This document shows positions 15,265 through 24,494 of a DNA stretch of 33,354 nucleotides, in pieces (position 1 is the stretch's first letter; the number at the start of each line of letters is the position of its first letter). The notes beneath the pieces are model-generated. The model saw nothing but the letters and a program-made list of their open reading frames with translations. It did not search any database and was not told where the DNA came from. The stretch is from an uncultured Megasphaera sp. Lineage in GTDB: Bacteria; Bacillota; Negativicutes; Veillonellales; Megasphaeraceae. Location of the stretch: positions 1 to 33,354 of the forward strand of contig NZ_CATWFF010000003.1 of assembly GCF_958350005.1 (NCBI RefSeq). The letters run 5' to 3'. A program made the position numbers and the translations under genes.

Positions 15265-16329
15265 TTACAGGGCAGTCAGCTTGCCATGCGGTCCGGCCCA
15301 GGGCACAGACGCATAGTCTTCACAGGGCAGCCACTGCCAATCCTCCTTATTTGTTAGTATTCCGTCCGTTACATGTCCGATGTAGACGGTCATATGCCAG
15401 ATTTTATGGGAAAAGACATGTTTCAGCGTATGCACTGGCAGCGGATCGACGGCAATGTCCAGTCCTAAATTGGCCAGCAGATGCTGCACGGCCTGAATGC
15501 CCTCGTGTCCGCTGCCGGCGGCATTGGGAAATTCCCACATAGAAGCCAGGAGTCCCTTCGGCGGCCGCCGGTGAAGGAGCCATTTCCGATTCTGTTCCAC
15601 CATAACGACCGTAACCGGTTCGACAGGGACCTTTTTTTTCGTAATCCGCACGGGCAGTTCCTGTTCCCGTCCGGCCTTTCTGGCCAGGCACGAAGCGGCA
15701 AGGGGACATTCGCCGCACCGGGGATGTTTGGGAATGCAGACGAGAGCGCCAAAATCCATGAGGGCTTCATTAAATACGCCGGCCTGGTCCCGGGGAATGC
15801 ACTGCTCAACGCAGGCCGTAATCTGTTTCTTTACCGCACTGGACAGGATGTTTCCGTCTATATTGTACAGTCTGGCAAAGACGCGCAGTACATTGCCGTC
15901 TACAGCAGCTTCCGGCATCCCATAGGCAATGCTCAGAATGGCTCCGGCCGTATAGTCGCCGACGCCTTTCAGAGCCAGGACGTCTTTCTTCTGCTCCGGT
16001 ACGTGACCGCCATAGGAGGCCACTACTTCCTGCACGGCTTCATGCAGATTCCGGGCCCGGGAATAGTAGCCCAGTCCCTGCCACTGCCGCAGAACGTCGT
16101 CTTCTGAGGCGGCAGCCAGGGACTCCAGCGTAGGGAAGCGGTCCATCCAGCTGTCGTAGTAAGGCTTTACAGCTTCTACTTTCGTCTGCTGGAGCATAAT
16201 TTCTGATACCCATACTTTATAAGGATCGCGGGGAAAATCACGGCGCCACGGCAGGTCCCGGCGATGTGTCTGAAACCATTCCAGCAGTCCGCTCACCCAT
16301 GACGTATTCCCTGTTTTCTGTTCCAGCAT
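15265..16329 (-). CDS. mutY: A/G-specific adenine DNA glycosylase
   Basis: Removes adenine mispaired with 8-oxoguanine, preventing G:C to T:A mutations. It is 354 aa, the usual length for the family. Catalytic Glu43 is in WVSEIMLQQTKV. The helix-hairpin-helix motif LKGVGDYTAGAI (about 120-131) is followed by catalytic Asp144 in VDGNVLRV. The 4Fe-4S cluster ligands are Cys198, Cys205, Cys208 and Cys214, with C-x6-C-x2-C-x5-C spacing. The C-terminal NUDIX-like domain (about 230-354) recognises 8-oxoguanine and carries LLHRRPPKGLLASMWEFPNA. AAAGGGGGAAG precedes ATG 16329. It heads the mutY-phosphoesterase-yejK run and lies just past the terminator of the cell-shape operon. Confidence 0.95.
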   Translation of the reverse strand: MLEQKTGNTSWVSGLLEWFQTHRRDLPWRRDFPRDPYKVWVSEIMLQQTKVEAVKPYYDSWMDRFPTLESLAAASEDDVLRQWQGLGYYSRARNLHEAVQEVVASYGGHVPEQKKDVLALKGVGDYTAGAILSIAYGMPEAAVDGNVLRVFARLYNIDGNILSSAVKKQITACVEQCIPRDQAGVFNEALMDFGALVCIPKHPRCGECPLAASCLARKAGREQELPVRITKKKVPVEPVTVVMVEQNRKWLLHRRPPKGLLASMWEFPNAAGSGHEGIQAVQHLLANLGLDIAVDPLPVHTLKHVFSHKIWHMTVYIGHVTDGILTNKEDWQWLPCEDYASVPWAGPHGKLTAL

Positions 16330-16377
16330 TGTTCTTCCCCCTTTCGTCCGTCTGTTTTAGTGCGATTGTTTTCAGAG

Positions 16378-16430
16378 ATAAAAAAGAACGCTTCCTCCTG
16401 TATGTCGTACAGGGAAAGAGTTCTTTTCAT
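16378..16430 (-). terminator. Terminator of the cell-shape/radical SAM operon
   Basis: Read on the minus strand, AAAAGAAC...CCTGTA and TACAGG...GTTCTTTT form a long imperfect stem around CGACA, followed by TTTTTTAT. It lies just after the TIGR03936 gene and before mutY. Confidence 0.8.
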
Positions 16431-16453
16431 ATACCAAGGGATATGGTACCTGT

Positions 16454-17161
16454 TTATACGTCAAAGAGAGAACAAATTTCCTCTCCCTTTCGCTGATAAA
16501 TGCCGCGGCGGCAGGCCAGCATGCGGTCCGGTTCCACAGGGAGATGGAACTGTGTGCACAGTACATCCCATACCTGCGACGGCTTTACAGCTCCTTCTTC
16601 GGTCTGATAAATGGCGAGGCGAAGAGCGACGTTAGTTCCGTCGGTCGTTCCCGTAACGGCATCAATGACGTGATGCTTGATTTCAATGAGGCGAATTTTC
16701 CCCTTGCCTTTGGGCAGTACCTTTTTATACACTACGCTGGGCGCATCGTTAAATGCCTGCAGTACAGCATCCAGTTCGGCCTGGGTATAGCCGGAACGAA
16801 CCGGGCCAGTCAGGTCATAAACGGCATAATTGGCAGCAGCCATAAGCTTTTTGGCAGCACTGTCGACATATTTTCCGTCGAGGACGGCAAATCCATTTGG
16901 CGACATGGCATTCATCCGCTGTATTACATCCTGAACAGGCAGCTTCTCTTTAAGTTCCATGTCCATGTATTCTACATCTGCCGATACGCCGACGCCCAGG
17001 GCTGAAGCGAAGTTGATTTTCATATGGGGATTGAAGCCTTCAGAATAGCAGATCGGCAGGCCTGCCCGAATGATGACATACCGGACAGCACGGGCAAAAT
17101 CCAGGTGCGATAAAAACTGAAGAGCCCCTTCTTTTTTAACAGCTAAACGCAGTCTTGCCAC
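16454..17161 (-). CDS. TIGR03936 (DUF2344) radical SAM-associated protein
   Basis: Partner protein of the TIGR03960 radical SAM enzyme. Its function is unknown, and in some species the two are fused. The 235-aa product has the DUF2344 pattern at the N-terminus: RLRLAVKKEGALQFLSHLDF, then RAGLPICYSEGFNPHMKI. A short C-terminal tail follows, with RMLACRRGIYQRKGEEICSL. GTG 17161 is the start, supported by AAGGAGGGGG with 7-base spacing; the frame does not run open further upstream with a better site. It overlaps the radical SAM gene by 26 bases, the usual linkage of the pair. It is the last gene of the long minus-strand operon and is followed by a strong terminator. In relatives rng often comes next; here it does not. 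Confidence 0.9.
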   Translation of the reverse strand: MARLRLAVKKEGALQFLSHLDFARAVRYVIIRAGLPICYSEGFNPHMKINFASALGVGVSADVEYMDMELKEKLPVQDVIQRMNAMSPNGFAVLDGKYVDSAAKKLMAAANYAVYDLTGPVRSGYTQAELDAVLQAFNDAPSVVYKKVLPKGKGKIRLIEIKHHVIDAVTGTTDGTNVALRLAIYQTEEGAVKPSQVWDVLCTQFHLPVEPDRMLACRRGIYQRKGEEICSLFDV

Positions 17162-19025
17162 GGTCGGCCCCCTCCTTCCGGTCTATAATCTGTACGCCTA
17201 AATGGGGGCATACACCGCATCCCGTACAGGATTCATGGCGGCAGTCATGGGTCAGTTCTGCCGCTGCTGCCCGCTGCCATTCGCGCTGCAGAAAGGCTTT
17301 GGCAGCACCGTTGCTGAGATGATCCCACGGAAGGGGTTCGTTCAGATCTCGCTGGCGGGACGCATAGTAATCCAGGTCAATGCCGGCCTTTTCAAAGGCT
17401 TCCATCCATCGGTCGTACTGGAACATTTCTGTCCAGCCGTCAAACTTGCAGCCCAGTTTCCAGGCTTCGTACAGGACGCGGCCCAGACGGCGGTCTCCAC
17501 GGGCAAAAGCGGCTTCCAGCCGTCCTGTTTTAGCATCATGGTAGTGATAGGAAATATGTTTATCCCGAATGAGGCCCTTAATGTATTCCTGTTTGCGCTG
17601 GATTTCCGATACCGGCAGCTGGCCAAACCACTGGAAGGCCGTATGGGATTTGGGGACAAAGCTGGATACGGAAACGGTTACTTTGCCGTTATTTTTTCCC
17701 GTCGTCCGGCGGTACAGATTCAATACCTTATAGGCAAGGTCAGCAATACCGGCCAGATCTTCATCAGTTTCCGTCGGCAGTCCCATCATGAAATAGAGCT
17801 TCACTGTGGACCAGCCGTTTTGGAAGGCATTTTCACAGGCCTTCAGCAGATCTTCTTCTGTTACCCCTTTATTGATGACATCGCGGAGGCGCTGCGTCCC
17901 TGCTTCGGGCGCAAAGGTCAGGCCGCTTTTACGGACTTGCTGCACTTTTTTGGCAATATCGACAGAAAAGCTGTCGACCCGCAGCGAAGGCAGGCTAACG
18001 CTTACGTTCTGCCCTTTAAATTCTTCCAGGAGCATGTCAACCAGTTCAGGGAGACAGGAATAATCGGCCGAGCTCAGACTCATGAGGGATATTGCGTTGT
18101 ACCCGGAATTGGCAATAATATCTCTGGCCAGCTGAACCAGGCGCTGCGGCGACTTTTCCCGAACCGGACGATACAGCATGCCGGCCTGACAGAACCGGCA
18201 GCCCCGGCTGCAGCCGCGGAAAAGTTCCAGCACAGCCCGGTTGTGGACAATATCGATATTGGGCACAATGGGCTTAGTCGGGAAAAAGACGTGTTCTTCG
18301 TCGGCAATGACGCACTTTTCAATCTGTCCTTTTGCTTCCGGTTCCGTAGGAATGAGCTTCTGAAAGTTTCCCTGCTTGTCGTAGACAGGGCGGTAAAACG
18401 ACGGCACGTACGTCCCCGGCTGCTGGGCCAGCTGTTTCAGGAGACCCTTTTTGCCGCCAGGCTTTCCTGCTTCTTTCCAGGCAATAATCGTATCTGCCGT
18501 TACCTGCGTAGACTCTTCCGATTCGCCAATAAAGAATACGTCAATATAATCGGCAAGAGGTTCCGCATTATACGCGCAGGGCCCGCCGGCGGCTACCAGA
18601 GGCGCATCGTCGCCCCGGTCCTTTGCCAGCACCGGCAGTCCTGCCAGATCGAGCATATTCAGAATATTGGTGAAACTCATTTCATACTGCAGCGTAAAGC
18701 CGATCATGTCGAAATCAGCAACAGGCGTTTTGGTTTCCAGCGAAAAAAGGGGCCACCCTTCGCGGCGCATGACATCTTCCATATCCGGCCACGGTGCATA
18801 TACCCGTTCAGCCGCCGTATCATCCCGTTCGTTCAGCAGGGCATATAAAATCCGCAGTCCCAAATGGCTCATGGCCACTTCATAGACATCGGGAAAGCAA
18901 TAGGCTACAGTCAGCTTGACAGCGTCATGATCTTTGACGACGCTGTTCCATTCACCGCCGACATACCGGGCCGGCTTGCTGACCTTGCTGAGCAGAATAG
19001 GGTCAATGCTTACAGTTCGAGACAC
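17136..19025 (-). CDS. TIGR03960 B12-binding-type radical SAM protein
   Basis: Radical S-adenosylmethionine enzyme of the TIGR03960 family, 629 aa. The reaction has not been established. The N-terminal 250 residues resemble a cobalamin-binding fold (VAYCFPDVYEVAMSHLG, then GFTLQYEMSFTNILNMLDL, then GGPCAYNAEPLADYID). The radical SAM core follows with the cluster motif CSRGCRFC (Cys272, Cys276, Cys279) and SLSSADYSCLPELVDMLL. Residues near 590-610 have a cysteine-rich tail, CRHESCTGCGVCPH, suggesting another metal or cluster site. GTG 19025 has AGGAGG about 7 bases before it. It follows rodA by 18 bases. Conserved placement next to cell-wall and ribosome genes suggests an RNA or ribosome modification role, which is unproven. 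Confidence 0.92.
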   Translation of the reverse strand: MSRTVSIDPILLSKVSKPARYVGGEWNSVVKDHDAVKLTVAYCFPDVYEVAMSHLGLRILYALLNERDDTAAERVYAPWPDMEDVMRREGWPLFSLETKTPVADFDMIGFTLQYEMSFTNILNMLDLAGLPVLAKDRGDDAPLVAAGGPCAYNAEPLADYIDVFFIGESEESTQVTADTIIAWKEAGKPGGKKGLLKQLAQQPGTYVPSFYRPVYDKQGNFQKLIPTEPEAKGQIEKCVIADEEHVFFPTKPIVPNIDIVHNRAVLELFRGCSRGCRFCQAGMLYRPVREKSPQRLVQLARDIIANSGYNAISLMSLSSADYSCLPELVDMLLEEFKGQNVSVSLPSLRVDSFSVDIAKKVQQVRKSGLTFAPEAGTQRLRDVINKGVTEEDLLKACENAFQNGWSTVKLYFMMGLPTETDEDLAGIADLAYKVLNLYRRTTGKNNGKVTVSVSSFVPKSHTAFQWFGQLPVSEIQRKQEYIKGLIRDKHISYHYHDAKTGRLEAAFARGDRRLGRVLYEAWKLGCKFDGWTEMFQYDRWMEAFEKAGIDLDYYASRQRDLNEPLPWDHLSNGAAKAFLQREWQRAAAAELTHDCRHESCTGCGVCPHLGVQIIDRKEGADRGKTAFSC

Positions 19026-19043
19026 TCTGTTTCCTCCTACATA

Positions 19044-20144
19044 CTAAAAAATCATGGTTTGCTGGCGCATATATACACTGAGAAGCAGTCCCAGCCCCAT
19101 CATATTGGTCGTCAGGGCGCTGACGCCGTAACTCATAAAGGGCAGTGGAATCCCCGTAACAGGCATGATGCCGCAGGTCATGCCGACGTTGACCAGAATC
19201 TGGAATGCCCACATGGAGACGACGCCCGTTGCCAGGAGCATGCCAAAACTGTCTTTACATTCTCTGGCGACGATTAATCCCCGGTATACGAGAATAAAAT
19301 ACAGGAATAAAATGAACAGACAGCCCAAGAAGCCCAGTTCTTCGCCAATGACAGAAAAAATAAAGTCCGTATGATTTTCCGGCAGGAAATTCAGCTGACT
19401 CTGGGAGCCCTGAAACAGGCCCTTGCCAAAGAGCATGCCCGATCCAATGGCGATTTTGGACTGAATAATGTGATAGCCTGCGCCGAAGGGATCGGCATTG
19501 GGATTCAGAAATACAGTAATTCGCGATTTCTGGTAATCTTTCAGAAAATGCCAGCCAATAGGTGCCAGGACGATGCCGGCAATAAAAATATTGCGCAGTA
19601 AGGACAGCTTTATTTTGGACACAAACAGCATGCCCAGAGCAATGGCCAGGAAGACGAGACTCGTCCCCAGGTCAGGCTGTTTCAGAACCAGCAGAAAAGG
19701 TATCCCTACGTATAAGGCAATAGGCAGAACACTTCGCACATTGTTCAGTTTGCCGACTTTATTGGACAGCATAGCTGCCGTGCAGACAATCATGATGAGC
19801 TTGGAAAATTCCGACGGCTGCAGCGTAATAGGCCCGATCTGAATCCAGCGCTGTGCCCCCAGGGCTGACGTACCGACAAACATGACGGCCAGAAGCATGA
19901 GCAGATTGAAAGCGTACAGAGGCTTGGCAAAATGCTGCAGACGCGTATAGTCATAGCGGCTGAAAAATAGGACAATAAGCAGATTGATAATAAAGGCAGC
20001 GCCCTGTTTGGCTACGAAATCATAATTAATAGCGCCCTTGTTAATATGCGTCGCACTGCCAATAATGCACAGGCTGATAAAAATAATACAGATGCATACG
20101 AGAAGCATCACTTTATCTATACTTTTCCATTCACGTTTAAACAT
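19044..20144 (-). CDS. rodA: Rod-shape peptidoglycan glycosyltransferase RodA
   Basis: SEDS-family glycosyltransferase that polymerises lipid II into glycan strands for lateral wall growth, working with the class B PBP encoded two genes upstream. The 366-aa product has about ten membrane segments. Conserved loops are seen: SALGAQRWIQIGPITLQPSEFSKL (about 114-137), with LKQPDLGTSLVF and the LPENHTDFIFSVIGEELGF loop near 275-293 that carries the family's conserved Glu/Asp residues. The C-terminus has GMTCGIMPVTGIPLPFMSYG. AGGAG precedes ATG 20144. It lies 9 bases after the MinD-like gene in the mreBCD-mrdA-minD-rodA operon. Confidence 0.95.
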   Translation of the reverse strand: MFKREWKSIDKVMLLVCICIIFISLCIIGSATHINKGAINYDFVAKQGAAFIINLLIVLFFSRYDYTRLQHFAKPLYAFNLLMLLAVMFVGTSALGAQRWIQIGPITLQPSEFSKLIMIVCTAAMLSNKVGKLNNVRSVLPIALYVGIPFLLVLKQPDLGTSLVFLAIALGMLFVSKIKLSLLRNIFIAGIVLAPIGWHFLKDYQKSRITVFLNPNADPFGAGYHIIQSKIAIGSGMLFGKGLFQGSQSQLNFLPENHTDFIFSVIGEELGFLGCLFILFLYFILVYRGLIVARECKDSFGMLLATGVVSMWAFQILVNVGMTCGIMPVTGIPLPFMSYGVSALTTNMMGLGLLLSVYMRQQTMIF

Positions 20145-20153
20145 ATCCTACTC

Positions 20154-21113
20154 CTATCGACGGCGCCATGAAGCAGACTGTTCCCGGCGGCTCCGCAGGG
20201 ACAGCACAGCCGGTACAGCAGCATCCGGCGTCTTTTCTGCTCCTGTCATTCGCTGCAGCGCTGCCGCTGCCCGCTGCAGTTCCGCTGCAGCCTGCTCTTT
20301 CATGCTCTTCTGTGCAGCAGTCTGGTCTTTGGAATCGCCATCTTCCTCGTCCGGAATGCCTTCTGCATCAGGAAGCAAGGTCTGCAGGTATTCCATGTCC
20401 GGCAAATTCCCAGTCTCTATATAAGCAGCAGTCTGAGCCAGAGCCTTGGTAAAAGGCCCGTCTGGCATATGGGCAATCTGTCCGGTCTGTGCTGCCCGAT
20501 TCGCCCGTTCATCATGAGGCAGAACGCCGGCAATTCCTTCGGGATTCAAAATGGACAGCATCTCATCGAGGGACACACAGGCCGATGCAGACCGGTAAAA
20601 GTTATTAAACAATACATCGTAATTGAACCGCCGGCGTTTATGGCAGAACTGCATAACCCGGGCAGCATCCCGCATGGAGGCCCACGACGGCTCAATGACG
20701 AAGAAAATGCGGTCCGCCAGGGCTATGGCGTCTTTAAAAGCCTGTCCCCGTCCGGGCGGGCAGTCCAGAATGACATAGTCATAGTCTTTGGCCAGCCGTT
20801 CTATAACATAATGATACGTTGGCGTATCAACTTTTTCCCACGTATGCTTCTGACTGGCTGCCAGAAAATCAAAGCCCGGCGCAATCGTAAGCAGCGCTTC
20901 CGATGCTCGGCAGCGCCCTTTCAGAATATCACCGGCATCATACAATACATCGTTTTCCAGGCCGAACATCAAATCCAGATTGCGCAGCCCCATGTCGGCA
21001 TCTGCGGCCAGTACGGTATGGCCCAACCGGTGCAGTGCCGTTGCCAGAGACGCGGTAATCAAAGTCTTGCCCACACCGCCTTTACCAGATGCGACGGCAA
21101 TAATAACAGACAT
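20154..21113 (-). CDS. MinD-like ParA-family ATPase with extended tail
   Basis: Deviant-Walker ATPase close to MinD, which places the division septum by recruiting MinC to the membrane. The first 240 residues match MinD: SGKGGVGKT (9-17, Lys11 and Lys16), ADADMGLRNLDLMFGLE (Asp40), and Walker B VILDCPPG (Asp117). Canonical MinD is about 265-270 aa and ends in a short amphipathic membrane helix. This one is 319 aa. Its last 75 residues are an acidic linker (EEDGDSKD), an Ala/Gln-rich helix (KEQAAAELQRAAAALQRM), and an Arg-rich end (RSRREQSASWRRR). No minC or minE is adjacent; the neighbours are mrdA and rodA. It may still be MinD, or a paralogue tuned to the elongation machinery. AAAGGAGG precedes ATG 21113. 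Confidence 0.85.
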   Translation of the reverse strand: MSVIIAVASGKGGVGKTLITASLATALHRLGHTVLAADADMGLRNLDLMFGLENDVLYDAGDILKGRCRASEALLTIAPGFDFLAASQKHTWEKVDTPTYHYVIERLAKDYDYVILDCPPGRGQAFKDAIALADRIFFVIEPSWASMRDAARVMQFCHKRRRFNYDVLFNNFYRSASACVSLDEMLSILNPEGIAGVLPHDERANRAAQTGQIAHMPDGPFTKALAQTAAYIETGNLPDMEYLQTLLPDAEGIPDEEDGDSKDQTAAQKSMKEQAAAELQRAAAALQRMTGAEKTPDAAVPAVLSLRSRREQSASWRRR

Positions 21114-21139
21114 AGGCCTGCCTCCTTTCTGCGATGCAC

Positions 21140-23047
21140 TTAGTGCGTATCCGTTGTAGTTCCGCGGCTGCTGTTCTTGTCCGCTGCCGTGGAATTCTTC
21201 GTGTCGTTCTTATCTTTGTCTTTCTTTGTGTCCGTATCCTTTGGTGCGCCATTGGCATAGGCACCGACATGGAAAAATTCTTCCAGCATTTCCTTGACAA
21301 TAGGTCCGGCAGCACTGGAACCGTAGCCGCCCTGTTCTACCAGTACGGCTATGACGATGCGGGGATGATCAAAGGGCGCATAGGCAACAAACCAGCCGTG
21401 ATCCTGGCCGCCAAAGTTTTCGGCTGTCCCTGTTTTCCCGGCTACCTGAATGGGGAAATCAGAGAACAAATAGCCGGCAGTACCGGATTCTTCCGCAACG
21501 TTGCGCATCCCTTCACGGACCAGATCGAGAGTGGATTTGGAAACGGCCAGGGTCCCTACCTGTTCAGGCGCAAAAATCTTGTACGGCGTGCCGTCAAGAT
21601 TATCGATGCGGCTGACGAGGAACGGACGGTACTGAATGCCCCCATTGGCGACTTCACTGACGATCATGGCAGCCTGCAGGGGCGTGACGAGCTGGAACCC
21701 CTGGCCAATAGCCGAGTTGAACGTATCGCCCAGGTACCAGTCCTGATCAAAGGTCTTTTTCTTATATTCTTCACTGGCAATAAGACCCGATGCTTCACCG
21801 CGCAGGGCGATGCCGGTCTTCTTCCCCATGCCGAACATGGCAGCGTATTCTGCCAGCTTGTCAATGCCTACGCGGCGGCCCATTTCATAGAAATAGACGT
21901 TATCCGACTTGGCCAGGGCTTCGGTGAAATTAATCCAGCCCAGTGCTTCGCCGCCGGCGTTGCGCATATCGACCAGCCAATGACGGCCGCTGTCGAAAAT
22001 CATTTCATCAGGCGTAACTTTTTTCAGTTCCAGCGCCGCTGAGCCTGTAATCAGCTTAAACGTTGAGCCGGGCGGATATTCACCGGCAATGGCCCGGTTT
22101 TCCATAGGATGGTATGGATTGTCATTGATCTGGGCCCATTCGGCAGCCGTAATGCCCCGGGTGAACCAGTTGGGGTTGTACGCCGGCCGGCTGGCCATGG
22201 ATAATACAGCCCCCGTATTGGGGTCTACGGCGACGACGGCAATCCCATGCGTGCCCATACCGCTGGCAACCTGCTTGTCCATGGCCCGTTCAGCAGCCTG
22301 CTGCAGATTAAGATCCAGCGTCAGGTGCATATTATGACCGGCAACGGGATTTTTCCGTTCCATTTCAGCCACAGGCGAGCCGGCAGCATCGACTTCTACC
22401 TGACGACCGCCGTCTTTGCCGCGCAGCAGGTCATCATAGTAGGCTTCCAGGCCGGCCCGGCCGATCTGCGTAATACTGGACACCCCTTCCTGCCCTTCCA
22501 GGCGCTTGGCGTCTTCTTCGTCAATCTGACCGACATAGCCAAAAATCTGGGCCGCCATTTCATTATACGGATAATAGCGGATAGGCTGTACGTCGACAGA
22601 AATGCCGGGCAGTTCATTCCGCCGTTCTTCAATCTTGGTTACTACGTCCTGTGTAAGATCGGTCGCCAAAATCGTCGGCACATAGGAATGAGTAATTTTT
22701 TTCAGCTTTTCCTGCAGTGTTTCTTCAGGCACATTGAGCAGCCTGGATAATTCCTTGACTTCACTTTCGGCCATGCCTTCCTTGTCAGGCGGCACATAAG
22801 TGACCATAAAGCTTGGCCGGGAGCCGACCAGTATCTGGCCGTTCCGGTCATACATAATACCGCGCATGGCCGCAATGGGAATAGCCCGCAGGCGGTTGCC
22901 TTCGGCCAGGGAATGGTAGTATTCGCCGGCAAAAATCTGCAGGTATACGAGGCGGCACACCAGTACGACAAAAATGCCGACAACGATCCAGTATAAATAG
23001 CGAAACCGACCATCGTTATTTTTCTTTTTCATCAACGCTTCCAGCAT
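21140..23047 (-). CDS. mrdA: Penicillin-binding protein 2 (class B transpeptidase)
   Basis: Cross-links peptidoglycan during rod elongation, partner of RodA. The 635-aa product has a cytosolic N-terminus, one membrane anchor (about 18-38), a pedestal/dimerisation domain starting with RLRAIPIAAMRGIMYDRNG, and the transpeptidase domain from about 265. Catalytic motifs are complete: STFK (Ser328, Lys331), SDN (Ser381, Asn383) and KTG (538-540). The last 35 residues are a Lys/Asp/Thr-rich low-complexity tail (GAPKDTDTKKDKDKNDT), likely disordered. The start at 23047 has AAGGGGG upstream, while an in-frame ATG at 23032 is possible. It follows mreD by 18 bases. Confidence 0.95.
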   Translation of the reverse strand: MLEALMKKKNNDGRFRYLYWIVVGIFVVLVCRLVYLQIFAGEYYHSLAEGNRLRAIPIAAMRGIMYDRNGQILVGSRPSFMVTYVPPDKEGMAESEVKELSRLLNVPEETLQEKLKKITHSYVPTILATDLTQDVVTKIEERRNELPGISVDVQPIRYYPYNEMAAQIFGYVGQIDEEDAKRLEGQEGVSSITQIGRAGLEAYYDDLLRGKDGGRQVEVDAAGSPVAEMERKNPVAGHNMHLTLDLNLQQAAERAMDKQVASGMGTHGIAVVAVDPNTGAVLSMASRPAYNPNWFTRGITAAEWAQINDNPYHPMENRAIAGEYPPGSTFKLITGSAALELKKVTPDEMIFDSGRHWLVDMRNAGGEALGWINFTEALAKSDNVYFYEMGRRVGIDKLAEYAAMFGMGKKTGIALRGEASGLIASEEYKKKTFDQDWYLGDTFNSAIGQGFQLVTPLQAAMIVSEVANGGIQYRPFLVSRIDNLDGTPYKIFAPEQVGTLAVSKSTLDLVREGMRNVAEESGTAGYLFSDFPIQVAGKTGTAENFGGQDHGWFVAYAPFDHPRIVIAVLVEQGGYGSSAAGPIVKEMLEEFFHVGAYANGAPKDTDTKKDKDKNDTKNSTAADKNSSRGTTTDTH

Positions 23048-23065
23048 TGGTCCTTTTCCCCCTTT

Positions 23066-23575
23066 TTATGGCCGGTAGCCCATATATCCGTAATAGGCAT
23101 CTTCCCGCCGCAGGCGCCATACAATATGATCGACCGGCAGCGTCAGGATACCATGGTATACGAGCATGGTAATGCTGAATTCAAACAAATAAGCAGCAGG
23201 ATGGATAAACTGACCGGCAGCGGCCAGAACGGCACAGGTTGCCAGCAGGTACGCTTCCGTAGCCCCCAGGACGATGAGAATCGTCAGAATCCACTGATCC
23301 TTGTCAATGTCCCGTCCCAGATAACTGCAGACGACAGCAATGGCCAGATAGGGCAGCAAATGAATGCCAAAGAAATTGCCAATGACCACATCCTGGCAGA
23401 AGCCGCCCAGAAGAGCGGCAATAATGCCGACCCGCTGGCCGTGATGCAGTGCTGTGAGGACGACGAAGACAAAGACCAGATTGGGCTGAGAAATACCGTC
23501 AAATATAAAAGGAAGTACAGAACTTTGCAGAATAAACACGATAAACGCAGTCATTACACAGTTCATCTTTTTCAT
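23066..23575 (-). CDS. mreD: Rod shape-determining protein MreD
   Basis: Small integral membrane protein of the elongation complex, linking MreC to the MreB filament system. It is 169 aa with about five hydrophobic segments: the first at 5-25 (VMTAFIVFILQSSVLPFIFDG) and later ones including LLPYLAIAVVCSYLG and AYLLATCAVLAAAG. Helix-breaking FDGISQPNLVFVFVVL near the N-terminus fits the family. Its ATG 23575 overlaps the mreC stop as ATGA, so translation is coupled. MreD proteins diverge strongly, so the call rests on size, membrane topology and position between mreC and mrdA. Confidence 0.92.
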   Translation of the reverse strand: MKKMNCVMTAFIVFILQSSVLPFIFDGISQPNLVFVFVVLTALHHGQRVGIIAALLGGFCQDVVIGNFFGIHLLPYLAIAVVCSYLGRDIDKDQWILTILIVLGATEAYLLATCAVLAAAGQFIHPAAYLFEFSITMLVYHGILTLPVDHIVWRLRREDAYYGYMGYRP

Positions 23576-24492
23576 AATGCTGCTGCTCCTTTGACGCCTT
23601 CTACTTTGTCCCGATTGGTCTGGGGCACTAATTTGGGCGCTACGCCAGGCTTGTCATAAGACCCTGTATCGGCAGACTTCAGGATGACAAAGACTTCTTC
23701 CAGTTTGGAAAAATCGACACTGGGCCGGATGACGGCGTATTTTACGAAATCATTGTCATTCTGATGAATGGACACAATCGTTCCGACAGACAGTCCTTTC
23801 GGGTAAATAGAGCCAAATCCGGACGTAACCAGCGTATCCCCTTCCAGAATATCCGCATCCTTGGCGATATTGACGAACTGCGGTTCTGACGGCACATTGC
23901 CGTTGCCGCGGACGACAGAAGATACCCGTGATTCTGCCCGCTGTACGATCGCGCCAATACTGGTCCGCGGATCTGTAAGCAGCTGAACCCGCGATGAATG
24001 GGGATAGACGTCGCTGATGAAGCCGACGACGCCGGCAGCCGTAATGACCGGCATATCCTTGGTTACGCCTTCGCCGCTGCCCACATCAATGATCATCGTA
24101 TTGCTCCACGTTCCGTAGTCACGGGAAATGACGGAGCCTGCCACGAGCTGATACTGCGAGTGAGACGACCGGAAATCGAGGAGCTTCTTCAGGCGTGTAT
24201 TTTCTGCCAGCAGTTCGTCATAATCGACGCTGCGGTTTTTCAGTTCCGTATTTTCTTTTTCCAGGGCTTCCCATTCAATCCGGTTTTTCAGGCTCACATC
24301 GACGATGTGAAAAGCCGATGACAGCGATGCCATCAGGCGGCTGGCACCGTATTCAAAAGGAGACGCCGCTGTCTGCATCGGTTTGGTCAAAAACGGCAGA
24401 GAATCACGCTGCCGCCAGGCCCAGCCTACGACGGCAATAATAATAAATATGATGAGAACAACGATGACGCTTCTCTTTCCAAACGAAAACAA
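23572..24492 (-). CDS. mreC: Rod shape-determining protein MreC
   Basis: Bitopic membrane protein that activates the PBP2/RodA synthase. The 306-aa product has an N-terminal membrane anchor (about 8-25, VIVVLIIFIIIAVVGWAW), a coiled coil (about 65-105, including NRIEWEALEKENTELKNR), and two beta domains ending in VDFSKLEEVFVIL. Typical family blocks include MIIDVGSGEGVTKDMPVI and RVQLLTDPRTSIGAIVQR. The start is TTG at 24492, supported by AGGAGGAG about 10 bases upstream, within the last codons and stop of mreB. No ATG fits. Only 2 bases separate it from mreB. Confidence 0.95.
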   Translation of the reverse strand: MFSFGKRSVIVVLIIFIIIAVVGWAWRQRDSLPFLTKPMQTAASPFEYGASRLMASLSSAFHIVDVSLKNRIEWEALEKENTELKNRSVDYDELLAENTRLKKLLDFRSSHSQYQLVAGSVISRDYGTWSNTMIIDVGSGEGVTKDMPVITAAGVVGFISDVYPHSSRVQLLTDPRTSIGAIVQRAESRVSSVVRGNGNVPSEPQFVNIAKDADILEGDTLVTSGFGSIYPKGLSVGTIVSIHQNDNDFVKYAVIRPSVDFSKLEEVFVILKSADTGSYDKPGVAPKLVPQTNRDKVEGVKGAAAL

Positions 24493-24494
24493 TT

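Noticed and set aside
17202..18848. 548-codon open frame on the plus strand, opposite the radical SAM gene
   Set aside because: It mirrors the codon pattern of the real minus-strand gene, which has full family motifs. It has no family likeness or ribosome binding site.
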